Below are positions 8,330 to 15,771 of a stretch of 35,476 nucleotides of DNA, in pieces. Positions within the stretch are counted from its first letter, which is position 1. The number at the start of each line of letters is the position of its first letter. The notes under the pieces were generated by a model. It was not told where the DNA came from. It did no database searches and saw nothing but the letters and a program-made list of their open reading frames with translations. Both the position numbers and the translations under genes were made by a program. This DNA comes from Thiothrix sp. UBA5583 (lineage in GTDB: Bacteria; Pseudomonadota; Gammaproteobacteria; Thiotrichales; Thiotrichaceae): contig DILV01000012.1 of the NCBI GenBank assembly GCA_002425225.1, forward strand, positions 1 through 35,476, given 5' to 3'.

Positions 8330-9016
8330 ATGAAAAAAATGATCGCAGGCATTTTGCTGGCAAGCGCCGCAGGCAGCGTCAGCGCAGGTGGTTGGGGCTT
8401 TGACAACTTTGACTGGAGCCCTAACATGAACTGGGGTAACAACCAGTCGTGGGGCAATGGTCCTGGCAACGGCTTCAACTGGGGCAATGGCCCGTCCTGG
8501 GGTGGCGGCCCGAACATGGGCTGGAGCAATGGCCCATCCTGGGGCAATGGCTCGAAAATGCCATTCAACTGGAACAACGGCCCAGTATGGGGCAACAATG
8601 CGCCATGGAACAATGGCCCGAACATGCCATTCTGGGGCAACAACACCCCTTGGAACAACGGCCCAAACATGGGCTGGAACAATGGACCGTCCTGGAACAA
8701 CGGCCCGAACTTCCCCAATATGGGCTGGGGCAACAACAACTATCCGCGTCCTCCACGCCCGGTAGCACCATTCGGGATGCAACCCGGCATGAACTTGCCA
8801 CCTTCCATGCTGCCGCCAACACCACCAGCAGCACCTGTTGCACCAGGTACGACAGCACCTGCCAAGCCAGTAACCCCGGCTCCTGCTGCTCCGGCAGCAC
8901 CTGCGCCTGCTGCAACCCCAGCAGTACCAGCGTCTCCAGTAGCAGCTCCTGCACCAGAGGCTAGCAGTAATGCAGCCGCAACTGCTGCTCCAGCAACACC
9001 AGGGCCTGCCAAGTAA
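8330..9016 (+). CDS. putative sulfur globule protein (Trp/Asn/Gly/Pro repeats)
   Basis: Encodes 228 aa from the ATG at 8330, preceded by AGGAAGGGA. After a Sec signal peptide (about 1-19, ending SVSA), residues 20-145 are an irregular tandem repeat of N-G-P-S-W-G and N-G-P-N-M-G-W type units with 16 Trp and no Cys. Residues 150-228 are a Pro/Ala/Thr-rich tail with PAAPAP-like runs. This bipartite low-complexity build is like sulfur globule envelope proteins, which self-assemble around periplasmic sulfur. The Trp density is unusually high. The function is inferred from composition and the paired neighbour; a structural or surface matrix protein unrelated to sulfur is possible. Confidence 0.6.
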   Translation: MKKMIAGILLASAAGSVSAGGWGFDNFDWSPNMNWGNNQSWGNGPGNGFNWGNGPSWGGGPNMGWSNGPSWGNGSKMPFNWNNGPVWGNNAPWNNGPNMPFWGNNTPWNNGPNMGWNNGPSWNNGPNFPNMGWGNNNYPRPPRPVAPFGMQPGMNLPPSMLPPTPPAAPVAPGTTAPAKPVTPAPAAPAAPAPAATPAVPASPVAAPAPEASSNAAATAAPATPGPAK

Positions 9017-9029
9017 GCAGCACCCACCG

Positions 9030-9057
9030 CAGGGACGAATAAAATCCGTCCCTGTTT
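9030..9057 (+). terminator. rho-independent terminator after second globule-type gene
   Basis: Stem CAGGGACG (9030-9037) / CGTCCCTG (9047-9054) with a 9-nt AT-rich loop, followed by TTTCCC. It lies 14 bp after the stop of the Trp-rich gene and ahead of rlmJ. Confidence 0.75.
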
Positions 9058-9085
9058 CCCGTTTCTGTTTGCGGAATCCACTACC

Positions 9086-9931
9086 TTGCTCAGTTACCGC
9101 CACGCTTTCCATGCAGGCAACCATGCCGATGTTCTCAAACACCTAACCCTTAGTCTGACACTTGACTATTACTGTCAAAAAGACAAACCCTTCTGGTACA
9201 TCGACACCCATGCAGGCAGCGGTTTTTACCGGCTAAACAGTGCAGAAGCCCAGAAAAACCGTGAATTTGATGCAGGCATCCAGCCCATCTGGCAAGCAGC
9301 AGAAATCCCTGCATGTGCAAGCAGGTATATCGACCTGATCCGCCAAGCCAACCCGGACAACACTCTTAAACATTACCCCGGTTCACCTTGGCTGGCTGCA
9401 CAGCTACTGCGTAAAACCGATGCATTGCACTTGTTCGAGCTACACCCCGCCGACTATCAGCACCTGCATAAGCAACTGGGCGATGACAAACGGGTACGCA
9501 TCAACAAACAGGATGGTCTGACAGGGTTGATCGGCCTTCTTCCCCCTACTCCACGTCGTGCTGTCACTCTGATTGATCCATCCTACGAGCTGAAAACAGA
9601 CTACACACTGGTCATTGAAACCTTGCTCAAGGCATACAAACGCTTTGCTACCGGCACTTACCTGTTGTGGTATCCGGTGATAGATCGCCAGCGGGTACAA
9701 CAAATGAGCCGTAAATTACAAGCCAGTCAGATTCCTGACATCCTGCAAATCGAATTATGCCCACAGGAGGACAGCAACAAGCTGGGTATGACCGGCAGTG
9801 GCATGTTTGTCATCAATCCACCGTGGGTACTGGGTAAACAGATGCAGGAATTGCTACCCTGGATGGTAGAACACATGAATACAGGGGCTGCACGTTACAC
9901 CCTACAACAGATTAGCCCCGAGAAAACCTGA
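9086..9931 (+). CDS. rlmJ: 23S rRNA (adenine(2030)-N6)-methyltransferase
   Basis: Encodes 281 aa. Methylates N6 of A2030 in 23S rRNA using SAM. The N-terminus LSYRHAFHAGNHADVLKHLTL is the family hallmark, and homologues begin exactly there, so the start is the TTG at 9086 rather than an ATG. The SAM pocket motif YIDTHAGSGFY (about residues 44-54) and the catalytic TLIDPSYE (about 165-172, the D-P-P-Y equivalent with Ser) are visible, as is the C-terminal MTGSGMFVINPPW. The length matches E. coli RlmJ (280 aa). A weak GGA ribosome binding site lies upstream. The EVE-domain gene follows after 9 bp and is probably cotranscribed. Confidence 0.94.
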   Translation: MLSYRHAFHAGNHADVLKHLTLSLTLDYYCQKDKPFWYIDTHAGSGFYRLNSAEAQKNREFDAGIQPIWQAAEIPACASRYIDLIRQANPDNTLKHYPGSPWLAAQLLRKTDALHLFELHPADYQHLHKQLGDDKRVRINKQDGLTGLIGLLPPTPRRAVTLIDPSYELKTDYTLVIETLLKAYKRFATGTYLLWYPVIDRQRVQQMSRKLQASQIPDILQIELCPQEDSNKLGMTGSGMFVINPPWVLGKQMQELLPWMVEHMNTGAARYTLQQISPEKT

Positions 9932-9940
9932 GGGAGTTCC

Positions 9941-10393
9941 ATGCAATACTGGCTAATGAAAACAGAACCTGACGTATTTGGTATCGACGATCTGGCAACA
10001 GTGGGAACCGAGCCATGGGATGGGGTACGCAATTATCAGGCTCGCAACATGATGCGGGATCAAATGCAGATCGGGGATCAGGTATTATTTTACCACTCCA
10101 ACTGTGAAATGCCCGGTATTGTTGGTATTGCTGAAATCGCCACGGCAGGCTACCCGGATGACAGCGCCTTCGACCCCGAAGCCAAATACTACGACCCCAA
10201 AAGCGACCCAACCCAGCCACGCTGGTATCGGGTAGATGTGAAATTTGTACGCAAACTGCAACGTACCATCAGTCTGGCAGAACTCAAGGAAGAACAGGTA
10301 TTGGCAGATATGCCGCTGGTACGCAAGGGCAACCGGCTTTCCGTCATGCCCGTCGCCCCGTCAGAATGGAAGCATATTCTGGATATGGAATAA
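9941..10393 (+). CDS. EVE domain protein
   Basis: Encodes 150 aa, essentially one EVE domain (PUA-like fold). Key features are the start MQYWLMKTEPDVFGIDDL, the segment WDGVRNYQARNMMRDQMQIGDQVLFYHSNCEMPGIVGIAEI, and RWYRVDVKFVRKLQRTISL. These match bacterial homologues of thymocyte nuclear protein 1. EVE domains recognise modified bases in DNA or RNA; the ligand here is unknown and no restriction genes are adjacent. A strong GAGGGAG ribosome binding site precedes the ATG. The gene converges on the next one with only 12 bp between stops and no clear terminator. Confidence 0.9.
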   Translation: MQYWLMKTEPDVFGIDDLATVGTEPWDGVRNYQARNMMRDQMQIGDQVLFYHSNCEMPGIVGIAEIATAGYPDDSAFDPEAKYYDPKSDPTQPRWYRVDVKFVRKLQRTISLAELKEEQVLADMPLVRKGNRLSVMPVAPSEWKHILDME

Positions 10394-10405
10394 ACCCAGT
10401 ACTGC

Positions 10406-10798
10406 CTACTTGTCTTCTTTGTCTGGTTTGCAGGAAGCGGCTCCCGGCCCAAACAACGGGCAAACCCCCGGCGGCAATTGCACCCCAGGAGGCAAACCTG
10501 TTTCGGCATCAGTCGCGGGTATCTTGTCTGCACCACCTACAGACTGGGTGGCAGCAGCATCTTGTACGGGAGCATCCTGCACGGGCTTGTCTTGCTGTTT
10601 CTGTGAAACTGGAACATCGGCTGCGGGCTTGGCTGTTTCCGTCTTGTTACTGACTGTGCCCACCGACATATAAAAGGCAACCGCTGTCGACAAGACCAGA
10701 AAAACCAGTACAACAGGAAGAACCTTTTGGATAAGTGCTGCCAGCTTGTCCTGCGCAGATGGCGGTGGAAGCTGCTGTTTGATAACTAGTTTTGGCAT
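10406..10798 (-). CDS. single-pass membrane protein, unknown function
   Basis: Not assigned to a family. From the ATG at 10798 it encodes 130 aa. That start is preferred because GGAAAG sits about 5 bases upstream; an ATG at 10813 and a GTG at 10831 are longer in-frame alternatives. A short cytoplasmic N-terminus is followed by one transmembrane helix (LPVVLVFLVLSTAVAFYM), then a Thr/Pro/Ala/Gln-rich linker and a C-terminal piece GLPPGVQLPPGVCPLFGPGAASC with two Cys that could form a disulfide outside the membrane. The gene stands alone, convergent with the EVE-domain gene. Confidence 0.6.
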   Translation of the reverse strand: MPKLVIKQQLPPPSAQDKLAALIQKVLPVVLVFLVLSTAVAFYMSVGTVSNKTETAKPAADVPVSQKQQDKPVQDAPVQDAAATQSVGGADKIPATDAETGLPPGVQLPPGVCPLFGPGAASCKPDKEDK

Positions 10799-11120
10799 GG
10801 GGCTTTCCGGCATGATTATATTAGTTGACACCTGCGCATTATCGTGAACGCGCTACACCGAACCTCTAAACAATACGCAAGCACCATAACACATCTTTAT
10901 TTATCAGCCAGTAAACGACTGACAAAAAGGCAGTTTTCACCTTTATACGGGTAGCTTGCTACAAGTATCCGTTGAATTGCCCACACAGACAACCCACCCT
11001 TAACATATTGATACAAAAATTCACTTACTGTTGGATCAGGCAGACAACAGAATAGTTCAATCATATTGCAAACAAAAAAAAAGCCGGTTAAAAAACCGGC
11101 TTTTTGGTTGTTTTTTGTTC
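10799..11120. other. intergenic region, no gene seen
   Basis: AT-rich stretch upstream of the minus-strand membrane protein gene. It contains the terminator at 11073-11106 and alternative upstream start codons for that gene. No RNA gene or repeat recognised. Confidence 0.5.
11073..11106 (-). terminator. rho-independent terminator of the ppiD-mtaB-lipoprotein unit
   Basis: Stem GCCGGTT (11083-11089) / AACCGGC (11094-11100) with a 4-nt loop, A-run on one side and T-run on the other, so it can act in both directions. It lies 15-20 bp beyond the stop of the minus-strand lipoprotein gene and ends that transcript. Confidence 0.88.
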
Positions 11121-11708
11121 TTAAATTGCTTGTTTGCTTGAAGGCTCAGTGGGTGATGCTGGTTGTGGCGGTGGGGGAACTGTCAGATCTTTCTGCAACT
11201 GTTCAACCCCTTGCTTGAGGCTCTTGTTTAATTCATTAACACTATCGGACAATGCCTTGTCCAGATCACGCAAGCCTTCCTGCATGAAGGTGTTGAGCTG
11301 ATCAACGACAGCCCCCATTGCACCACTGACCATCGAACCCATGGTCTTTTGTACATCTACCTGCCATTTATCCTTCCCCCGCACCAGGATGGTACGCACA
11401 GGAATGACCATATCACCTTTCTCACCACCGTACAGGACAGTAGCAACTTCAGCCGTATTATCCTGAATCTTGATTTCGCCCGTCTCAAAACGCTGGGCAG
11501 CAATACTTTTGCTATCCAGATACTGAAGGTATTGGGCACTCTCCCATGTCACCAGATCCTTGGCTGTTTCCATGTCTTCGCTCAATACGGCCTGCCAGAA
11601 CTTGTCTGCCACATCGCGTGCCTGTTGTGATTCCGAAGAAAAGATACAGCCAGACAATAGCACTGTTAGTAATAACGCCTGCAATGTCAGCCACATACTA
11701 CGTTTCAT
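11121..11708 (-). CDS. lipoprotein of unknown function (NTF2/DUF4878-like N-terminal part)
   Basis: Encodes 195 aa from the ATG at 11708. The signal peptide MKRSMWLTLQALLLTVLLSGC ends in a lipobox, so the mature protein is lipidated. The longer open frame upstream is inside mtaB and is not used; GGAGG about 8 bases upstream supports 11708. The first domain (QQARDVADKFWQAVLSEDMETAKDLVT ... GKDKWQVDVQKTMGSM) has the helix-sheet layout of DUF4878/SnoaL-like (NTF2-fold) lipoproteins. The remainder is a long amphipathic helix (LRDLDKALSDSVNELNKSLKQGVEQLQKDL), then a Pro/Ser-rich tail. It overlaps the mtaB stop by 11 bp and ends at a strong terminator. Function not known. Confidence 0.65.
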   Translation of the reverse strand: MKRSMWLTLQALLLTVLLSGCIFSSESQQARDVADKFWQAVLSEDMETAKDLVTWESAQYLQYLDSKSIAAQRFETGEIKIQDNTAEVATVLYGGEKGDMVIPVRTILVRGKDKWQVDVQKTMGSMVSGAMGAVVDQLNTFMQEGLRDLDKALSDSVNELNKSLKQGVEQLQKDLTVPPPPQPASPTEPSSKQAI

Positions 11709-12999
11709 CGTCTTCCATCCTCCCGCAAAGAACACTCTCACTTGTATCCACACTTTGTAAGCGGGTTGAAGTGATTCGGTTTTCCAGCAACACATTATCT
11801 GCCACTGATACCGTAACCTTATAGTAGTTAGGAGTATAGCCGGTATAAATCCGCTGTCCGCCTGAAGTTTCACGGGCGTATTCCCACAAGACCGGAACCA
11901 CTTGCCCGACCTGTGCTTGCAACCAGTCCTGCTTCATGCGTTCCCCCACCACATGCAAGCTCTGGCTACGCTGTTTCTTGACAGCATCCGCTACCGGGTC
12001 TGGCAAGCGGGCTGCCTTGGTTCCTTCACGGGCCGAATAGGTAAAAATGTGCATGTGACCAAAACCAACTGACTCCACATAGGCCAGCGTTTCCTGCCAC
12101 TCTGTTTCGGTTTCACCTGGAAACCCGACAATAATATCCGTTGTTACATTAAACCCCGGCACAGCCCGGCGGGCTTCGGCGACCAGAGCAGCAAATTCGG
12201 CAGTCTTGCAACGTCTTGCCATACGCCGTAGCACGGAATCCGCCCCACTTTGCAACGGTAGGTGCATGTGTGGCATCAAACGAGGATTAGCAAACAGGCT
12301 GAAGAAATCATCCGGCAAATCCCACGGCTCAACCGAAGCAAAACGCAAACGCGGTATATCGGTTTCTTGCAGGATACGCTGCACCAGTGCATACAGTGAG
12401 CTACCGATGTCGCTGCCATAACCACCAACATGCACACCTGTCAGGACTGCTTCTTGCACACCTTGCTGATGTAATACATTGATCTCGTTGATGATCTCGG
12501 TTTCACTACGGCTGCGCTCGTCACCACGCGCAACCGTCACGATGCAGAAAGTGCAACGATAACGACAACCATCCTGAATCTTGATGAATGCCCGCTGCCG
12601 TCCACGCATAAAGAGTGGTGACTCACCCGGCTCGGTTGCCATGACAGGCATCACTGGCAGCTCGAAGCGCTGCATGACTGTCTGCGGCAAACGGTCTTTT
12701 TCGGCATTGGGAATAACCAGATCGACACCCATCGCATCTGCCACTTCGTTTGCTTGCAACGTGGCATAGCAACCGCTTACCACCAGTCGGGCTTGCGGAT
12801 TTTCCCGATACAACCGATGCATCAGGCGGCGTGATTTCCCGGAAGCATCGCTGGTCACTGCACAGGTATTCAACACCAGTACATCGGCATCAGGCACACT
12901 CGGGACAATTTCATGCCCGGCAGAACGGAACTCCTGTGACCATTGTTCGAGTTCTGCCTCGTTCAGGCGACAGCCCAGCGCTTTCAGATGGACTTTCAT
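11698..12999 (-). CDS. mtaB: tRNA N6-threonylcarbamoyladenosine methylthiotransferase MtaB
   Basis: Encodes 433 aa. A radical-SAM enzyme that adds a methylthio group to t6A37 of tRNAs to give ms2t6A. The N-terminal UPF0004 domain supplies three cluster Cys (KALGCRLN at 10, LNTCAVT at about 46, VSGCYAT near 80). The radical-SAM motif C-x3-C-x2-C is in DGCRYRCTFCIV (about residues 145-155), and a C-terminal TRAM domain (QVGQVVPVLWE ... GYTPNYYKV) binds tRNA. The spacing and the absence of MiaB-type motifs favour MtaB over MiaB or RimO. It is 6 bp downstream of ppiD and overlaps the lipoprotein gene, so all three look cotranscribed. Confidence 0.88.
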   Translation of the reverse strand: MKVHLKALGCRLNEAELEQWSQEFRSAGHEIVPSVPDADVLVLNTCAVTSDASGKSRRLMHRLYRENPQARLVVSGCYATLQANEVADAMGVDLVIPNAEKDRLPQTVMQRFELPVMPVMATEPGESPLFMRGRQRAFIKIQDGCRYRCTFCIVTVARGDERSRSETEIINEINVLHQQGVQEAVLTGVHVGGYGSDIGSSLYALVQRILQETDIPRLRFASVEPWDLPDDFFSLFANPRLMPHMHLPLQSGADSVLRRMARRCKTAEFAALVAEARRAVPGFNVTTDIIVGFPGETETEWQETLAYVESVGFGHMHIFTYSAREGTKAARLPDPVADAVKKQRSQSLHVVGERMKQDWLQAQVGQVVPVLWEYARETSGGQRIYTGYTPNYYKVTVSVADNVLLENRITSTRLQSVDTSESVLCGRMEDDET

Positions 13000-13005
13000 A
13001 CCCCG

Positions 13006-14886
13006 TTACAGGTTCTCAGGGTGCAGGACAATCTCGGCGGATTCCCTCAGTCCTTGCAGCATCGCACCCAATTCACGTTGTCCAACTGTTTGGTTGTAAA
13101 TGCTGTTGGCTCCAGCATCCAGTTTAGTGTCACCTGGTTTGACGGACTTGAGGGCAATCAGCGCATAGTCTCCATTACCCAAGGCAACACTTGCCCAAGT
13201 GGTCTTGCCAGCTTGCGGGTGATTCATGGCAAATGCCTGACTGGCAACTTCCGGCATCAATTTGTTGTCGGTGCGCCCCACCAATCCCAGTTTTTCGACA
13301 GCGGCTTCACTACCCAAAGCAGAAGCAGTAATGGCACTCCAGGCTTGCGTTTCCACCAGCTTTTTCAGTAGTTCTTCACCTTTTTGCGCAGTCAATTTGC
13401 GGGCTTCTGTAGCTAGCAGACTAGTACGGATTTCTTCACGCACAGCATCCAGTGGCTTCTGTGTAGCAGCTTCCTTGTTTACCGTGCGGATTACCGCAGC
13501 ATGACCATCCTCCAGTTCCAGCAGGTCAGAATTCTTGCCTGCTTGTACATCGGCATCAAAGGCTGCTGTACGGACTTTTTCATTTCCGGCAATACCCTGC
13601 CCGCTTGCACGAGTTACCCAGTCAGTTTGCTGGACAGACAACCCCAGTTCCTTGGCAGCGGGCGCAAGATCACCATCCTGTTCATAAGCCAAACGCCCCA
13701 GTGTCTCAGCCTTTTCGGTGAATGCCTTGTCAGCCTGTTCCTTGCGGTAATCAGCACTAACATCGGCACGAACTTCCTCAAAAGTTTTCTGGATGGCAGG
13801 TTTGATTTCCGTCACTTTGATGATTTCATAACCTGCTTCAGTCTTGACCGGCGCCGAAGTTTCACCCGCTTTCAAGGCAAACACGGCTTTTTCAAACTCG
13901 GCTCCCCACTCACCAGCAACCACACTACCGATCAAACCACCTTTTTCAGCGCTTGGTTTGTCATCAGAATCAGTACGGGCAATGTCTTCAAAGGTACGCT
14001 TGCCTGCTTGCAAATCAGCATACAAGGTATCAATCTTTTGTTTTGCGGCTGCATCCTTGGCAGGATCAGACACGCTGACCAGAATGTGACTGGTAACATA
14101 CTCTTCAGGTTTTATGTACTGGTCAGCATTATCTTCAAACCAGTTTTTCAAGGTGTTGTCATCAACCGTCACAGCCGATGCCAAAGCATCCCGCTTGATT
14201 TCCAGATAAGCCAACTGGACTTTTTCTTCGGTCATGAACGAAGCTTTGTTTTGCTCATAGTACTGGGCAATCTGCTCATCACTGACCTTGACCTGTGACT
14301 GAAAGTCAGCCGCTTTAAGGGTAAAAACTTCCAATTCGCGCTGCTGGTTGCGTAATGCCTGATACTGTTCAGCTTCAGCCTTGGGCAAGAATGCAGTATC
14401 CAGCACTGCACCGCGCAACTGTTGCTGGGAAAGGTCATCACGCACCTGGAACTCAAACCCGGCTTCATCACGGCGCTGCATTTTCAGGAAGTTTTTGTAT
14501 GTTTCCAGATCAAACTTGCCATCTTTCTGGAACGCAGGAATCTGTGCAATGGCTTCCTGCACTTCCTGGTTACTGGCACGGTAGCCGCCTTCGCGAATTT
14601 TTTGCTGGAGCAATGTCTGGTTGACCACAGACTCCAAGGCGCTGTTTTTCAGTACAGAATCATCCATACCGGGGGGAAGCTGCCCACCAAACTGTTGCTT
14701 CAGTTCCAACAGCGTATTCTGTACTGCCTGTACAGACACTTCTTCACCGTTAACCGTGGCAGCGACCAGCTTGCCGCCACCTTCAAAATACTGGTTGATG
14801 CCAAACAGAGCAAACGGAATCGCAATGAGACCTACGATAGTATAGGCAACCCAACCTTTGGCTTTGTCATGAATCGTTTGTAGCAT
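13006..14886 (-). CDS. ppiD: periplasmic folding chaperone PpiD
   Basis: Encodes 626 aa. An inner-membrane-anchored chaperone with a parvulin-type domain that helps outer-membrane and secreted proteins leaving the Sec translocon. An N-terminal cytoplasmic stub is followed by one transmembrane helix (about 15-34, VAYTIVGLIAIPFALFGI), a SurA-N-like chaperone region (about 45-200), and a PpiC/parvulin domain (about 265-360, EEYVTSHILVSVSD ... FEDIARTDSDDKPSAEKGGLIG ... YEIIKVTEIKP). A further C-terminal SurA-like region completes the protein. The length matches E. coli PpiD (623 aa). It follows hupB and the tRNA genes as in Pseudomonas and E. coli. Confidence 0.94.
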   Translation of the reverse strand: MLQTIHDKAKGWVAYTIVGLIAIPFALFGINQYFEGGGKLVAATVNGEEVSVQAVQNTLLELKQQFGGQLPPGMDDSVLKNSALESVVNQTLLQQKIREGGYRASNQEVQEAIAQIPAFQKDGKFDLETYKNFLKMQRRDEAGFEFQVRDDLSQQQLRGAVLDTAFLPKAEAEQYQALRNQQRELEVFTLKAADFQSQVKVSDEQIAQYYEQNKASFMTEEKVQLAYLEIKRDALASAVTVDDNTLKNWFEDNADQYIKPEEYVTSHILVSVSDPAKDAAAKQKIDTLYADLQAGKRTFEDIARTDSDDKPSAEKGGLIGSVVAGEWGAEFEKAVFALKAGETSAPVKTEAGYEIIKVTEIKPAIQKTFEEVRADVSADYRKEQADKAFTEKAETLGRLAYEQDGDLAPAAKELGLSVQQTDWVTRASGQGIAGNEKVRTAAFDADVQAGKNSDLLELEDGHAAVIRTVNKEAATQKPLDAVREEIRTSLLATEARKLTAQKGEELLKKLVETQAWSAITASALGSEAAVEKLGLVGRTDNKLMPEVASQAFAMNHPQAGKTTWASVALGNGDYALIALKSVKPGDTKLDAGANSIYNQTVGQRELGAMLQGLRESAEIVLHPENL

Positions 14887-14995
14887 GAGCTTGTTACGTT
14901 TTTGTCAGTATGTTAATGGATAAATATCGCGCACGCCCCACGAGCGCAGAGAGGCAATCATACAGGAAGAAAACAGGTGAGGAAATGGGAAAAGT

Positions 14996-15072
14996 TGGCG
15001 GAGCGGACGGGACTCGAACCCGCGACCCCCGGCGTGACAGGCCGGTATTCTAACCAACTGAACTACCGCTCC
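14996..15072 (-). tRNA. tRNA-Asp (GTC), distal copy
   Basis: 77 nt with encoded CCA. Acceptor GGAGCGG pairs with CCGCTCC, discriminator G, T-loop GGTTCGAGTCC, anticodon loop CTGTCAC with GTC. It differs from the second Asp gene only in the anticodon stem. Confidence 0.97.
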
Positions 15073-15089
15073 GAAGCAATGAGAGCAAT

Positions 15090-15117
15090 AAAAAAGATGC
15101 CACTGAGGCATCTTTTT
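15090..15117. terminator. bidirectional terminator between the two tRNA-Asp genes
   Basis: Stem AAAAAGATGCC (15091-15101) / GGCATCTTTTT (15107-15117), 5-nt loop. On the minus strand it follows the hupB-tRNA-Val-tRNA-Asp segment, so the distal tRNA-Asp would depend on read-through or processing. Confidence 0.8.
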
Positions 15118-15128
15118 CGAGAGAAAAG

Positions 15129-15205
15129 TGGCGGAGCGGACGGGACTCGAACCCGCGACCCTCGGCGTGACAGGCCGATATTCTAACCAACTGAACTACC
15201 GCTCC
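15129..15205 (-). tRNA. tRNA-Asp (GTC), proximal copy
   Basis: 77 nt with encoded CCA and the same acceptor, D and T arms as the neighbouring tRNA-Asp. Anticodon GTC in the loop CTGTCAC. Confidence 0.97.
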
Positions 15206-15227
15206 GCATAAGGAAAATTTTCAACGA

Positions 15228-15303
15228 TGGTGGGTAGTGAGGGGCTCGAACCCCCGACATTCGCCTTGTAAGGGCGACGCTCTACCAACTGAGCTAACTA
15301 CCC
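15228..15303 (-). tRNA. tRNA-Val (TAC)
   Basis: 76 nt with encoded CCA. Acceptor GGGTAGT / ACTACCC, discriminator A, T-loop GGTTCGAGCC, anticodon loop CTTACAA with TAC. It starts only 16 bp after the hupB stop, suggesting cotranscription. Confidence 0.97.
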
Positions 15304-15319
15304 GTCGTTGGAAAGGGCA

Positions 15320-15592
15320 CTAGTTTACTGCATCCTTTAGAGCTTTACCAGCTTTAAATGCAGGAATTTTTGCAGAAGCGATTTGAATGGATTCTCCAGT
15401 ACGCGGATTGCGGCCAGAACGCTCCTGACGCTCACGCACCAGGAAAGTACCAAAGCCAACCAGAGCAACCTGGTCATTTTTGGCCAATGCTTCAGAAATG
15501 CATTCGACGAACGCTTTAAATGCACGATCAGTATCAGCTTTCGTCAGGCCGGACTTAGCCGCTACTGCATCAATCAGTTCTGATTTATTCAT
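15320..15592 (-). CDS. hupB: DNA-binding protein HU-beta
   Basis: Encodes 90 aa, the standard HU length. Nucleoid protein that bends DNA. The N-terminal dimerisation helices ([30 protein letters not shown]), the sheet [17 protein letters not shown], and the DNA-intercalating arm [25 protein letters not shown] with the conserved Arg-Asn-Pro tip are all seen. The start is the ATG at 15592 with AAGGAAA upstream; the longer open frame is not used. It sits downstream of lon, as in other gammaproteobacteria, but has its own promoter (15691-15720). Confidence 0.96.
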   Translation of the reverse strand: MNKSELIDAVAAKSGLTKADTDRAFKAFVECISEALAKNDQVALVGFGTFLVRERQERSGRNPRTGESIQIASAKIPAFKAGKALKDAVN

Positions 15593-15690
15593 AAAATCGT
15601 TTCCTTGTGAATTCATCGTTATAGAGGGAAAACCGAAACACCCCTGCCATCTCTTGACCAGCAGAGCCACCCATGCGGATACGCCCGACA

Positions 15691-15720
15691 GTTATACCAG
15701 TGACATCCAAAATATGTCAA
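15691..15720 (-). promoter_or_regulatory. sigma-70 promoter of hupB
   Basis: On the minus strand, -35 TTGACA (15720-15715) and -10 TATAAC (15696-15691) are separated by 18 bp, about 100 bp upstream of the hupB start. The elements match the consensus closely; use in vivo is inferred. Confidence 0.75.
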
Positions 15721-15771
15721 CAAAATGACGGACTTCACGCACGCAGGAGTATTTCATTCAATTGTAGCGTA

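Noticed and set aside
8400-8730. CRISPR-like regular repetition
   Set aside because: The repeats are irregular codon-level repeats within a translated low-complexity protein, without constant spacers.
8297-9142. Cys/Trp-rich 281-codon minus-strand frame opposite the globule-type gene
   Set aside because: An artefact of the repetitive Asn/Gly/Pro codons on the real strand; no start signal, and the plus-strand gene has a signal peptide, ribosome binding site and terminator.
11709-11873. 55-codon N-terminal extension of the lipoprotein gene
   Set aside because: It lies wholly within mtaB, and the lipoprotein signal with a GGAGG site starts at 11708.
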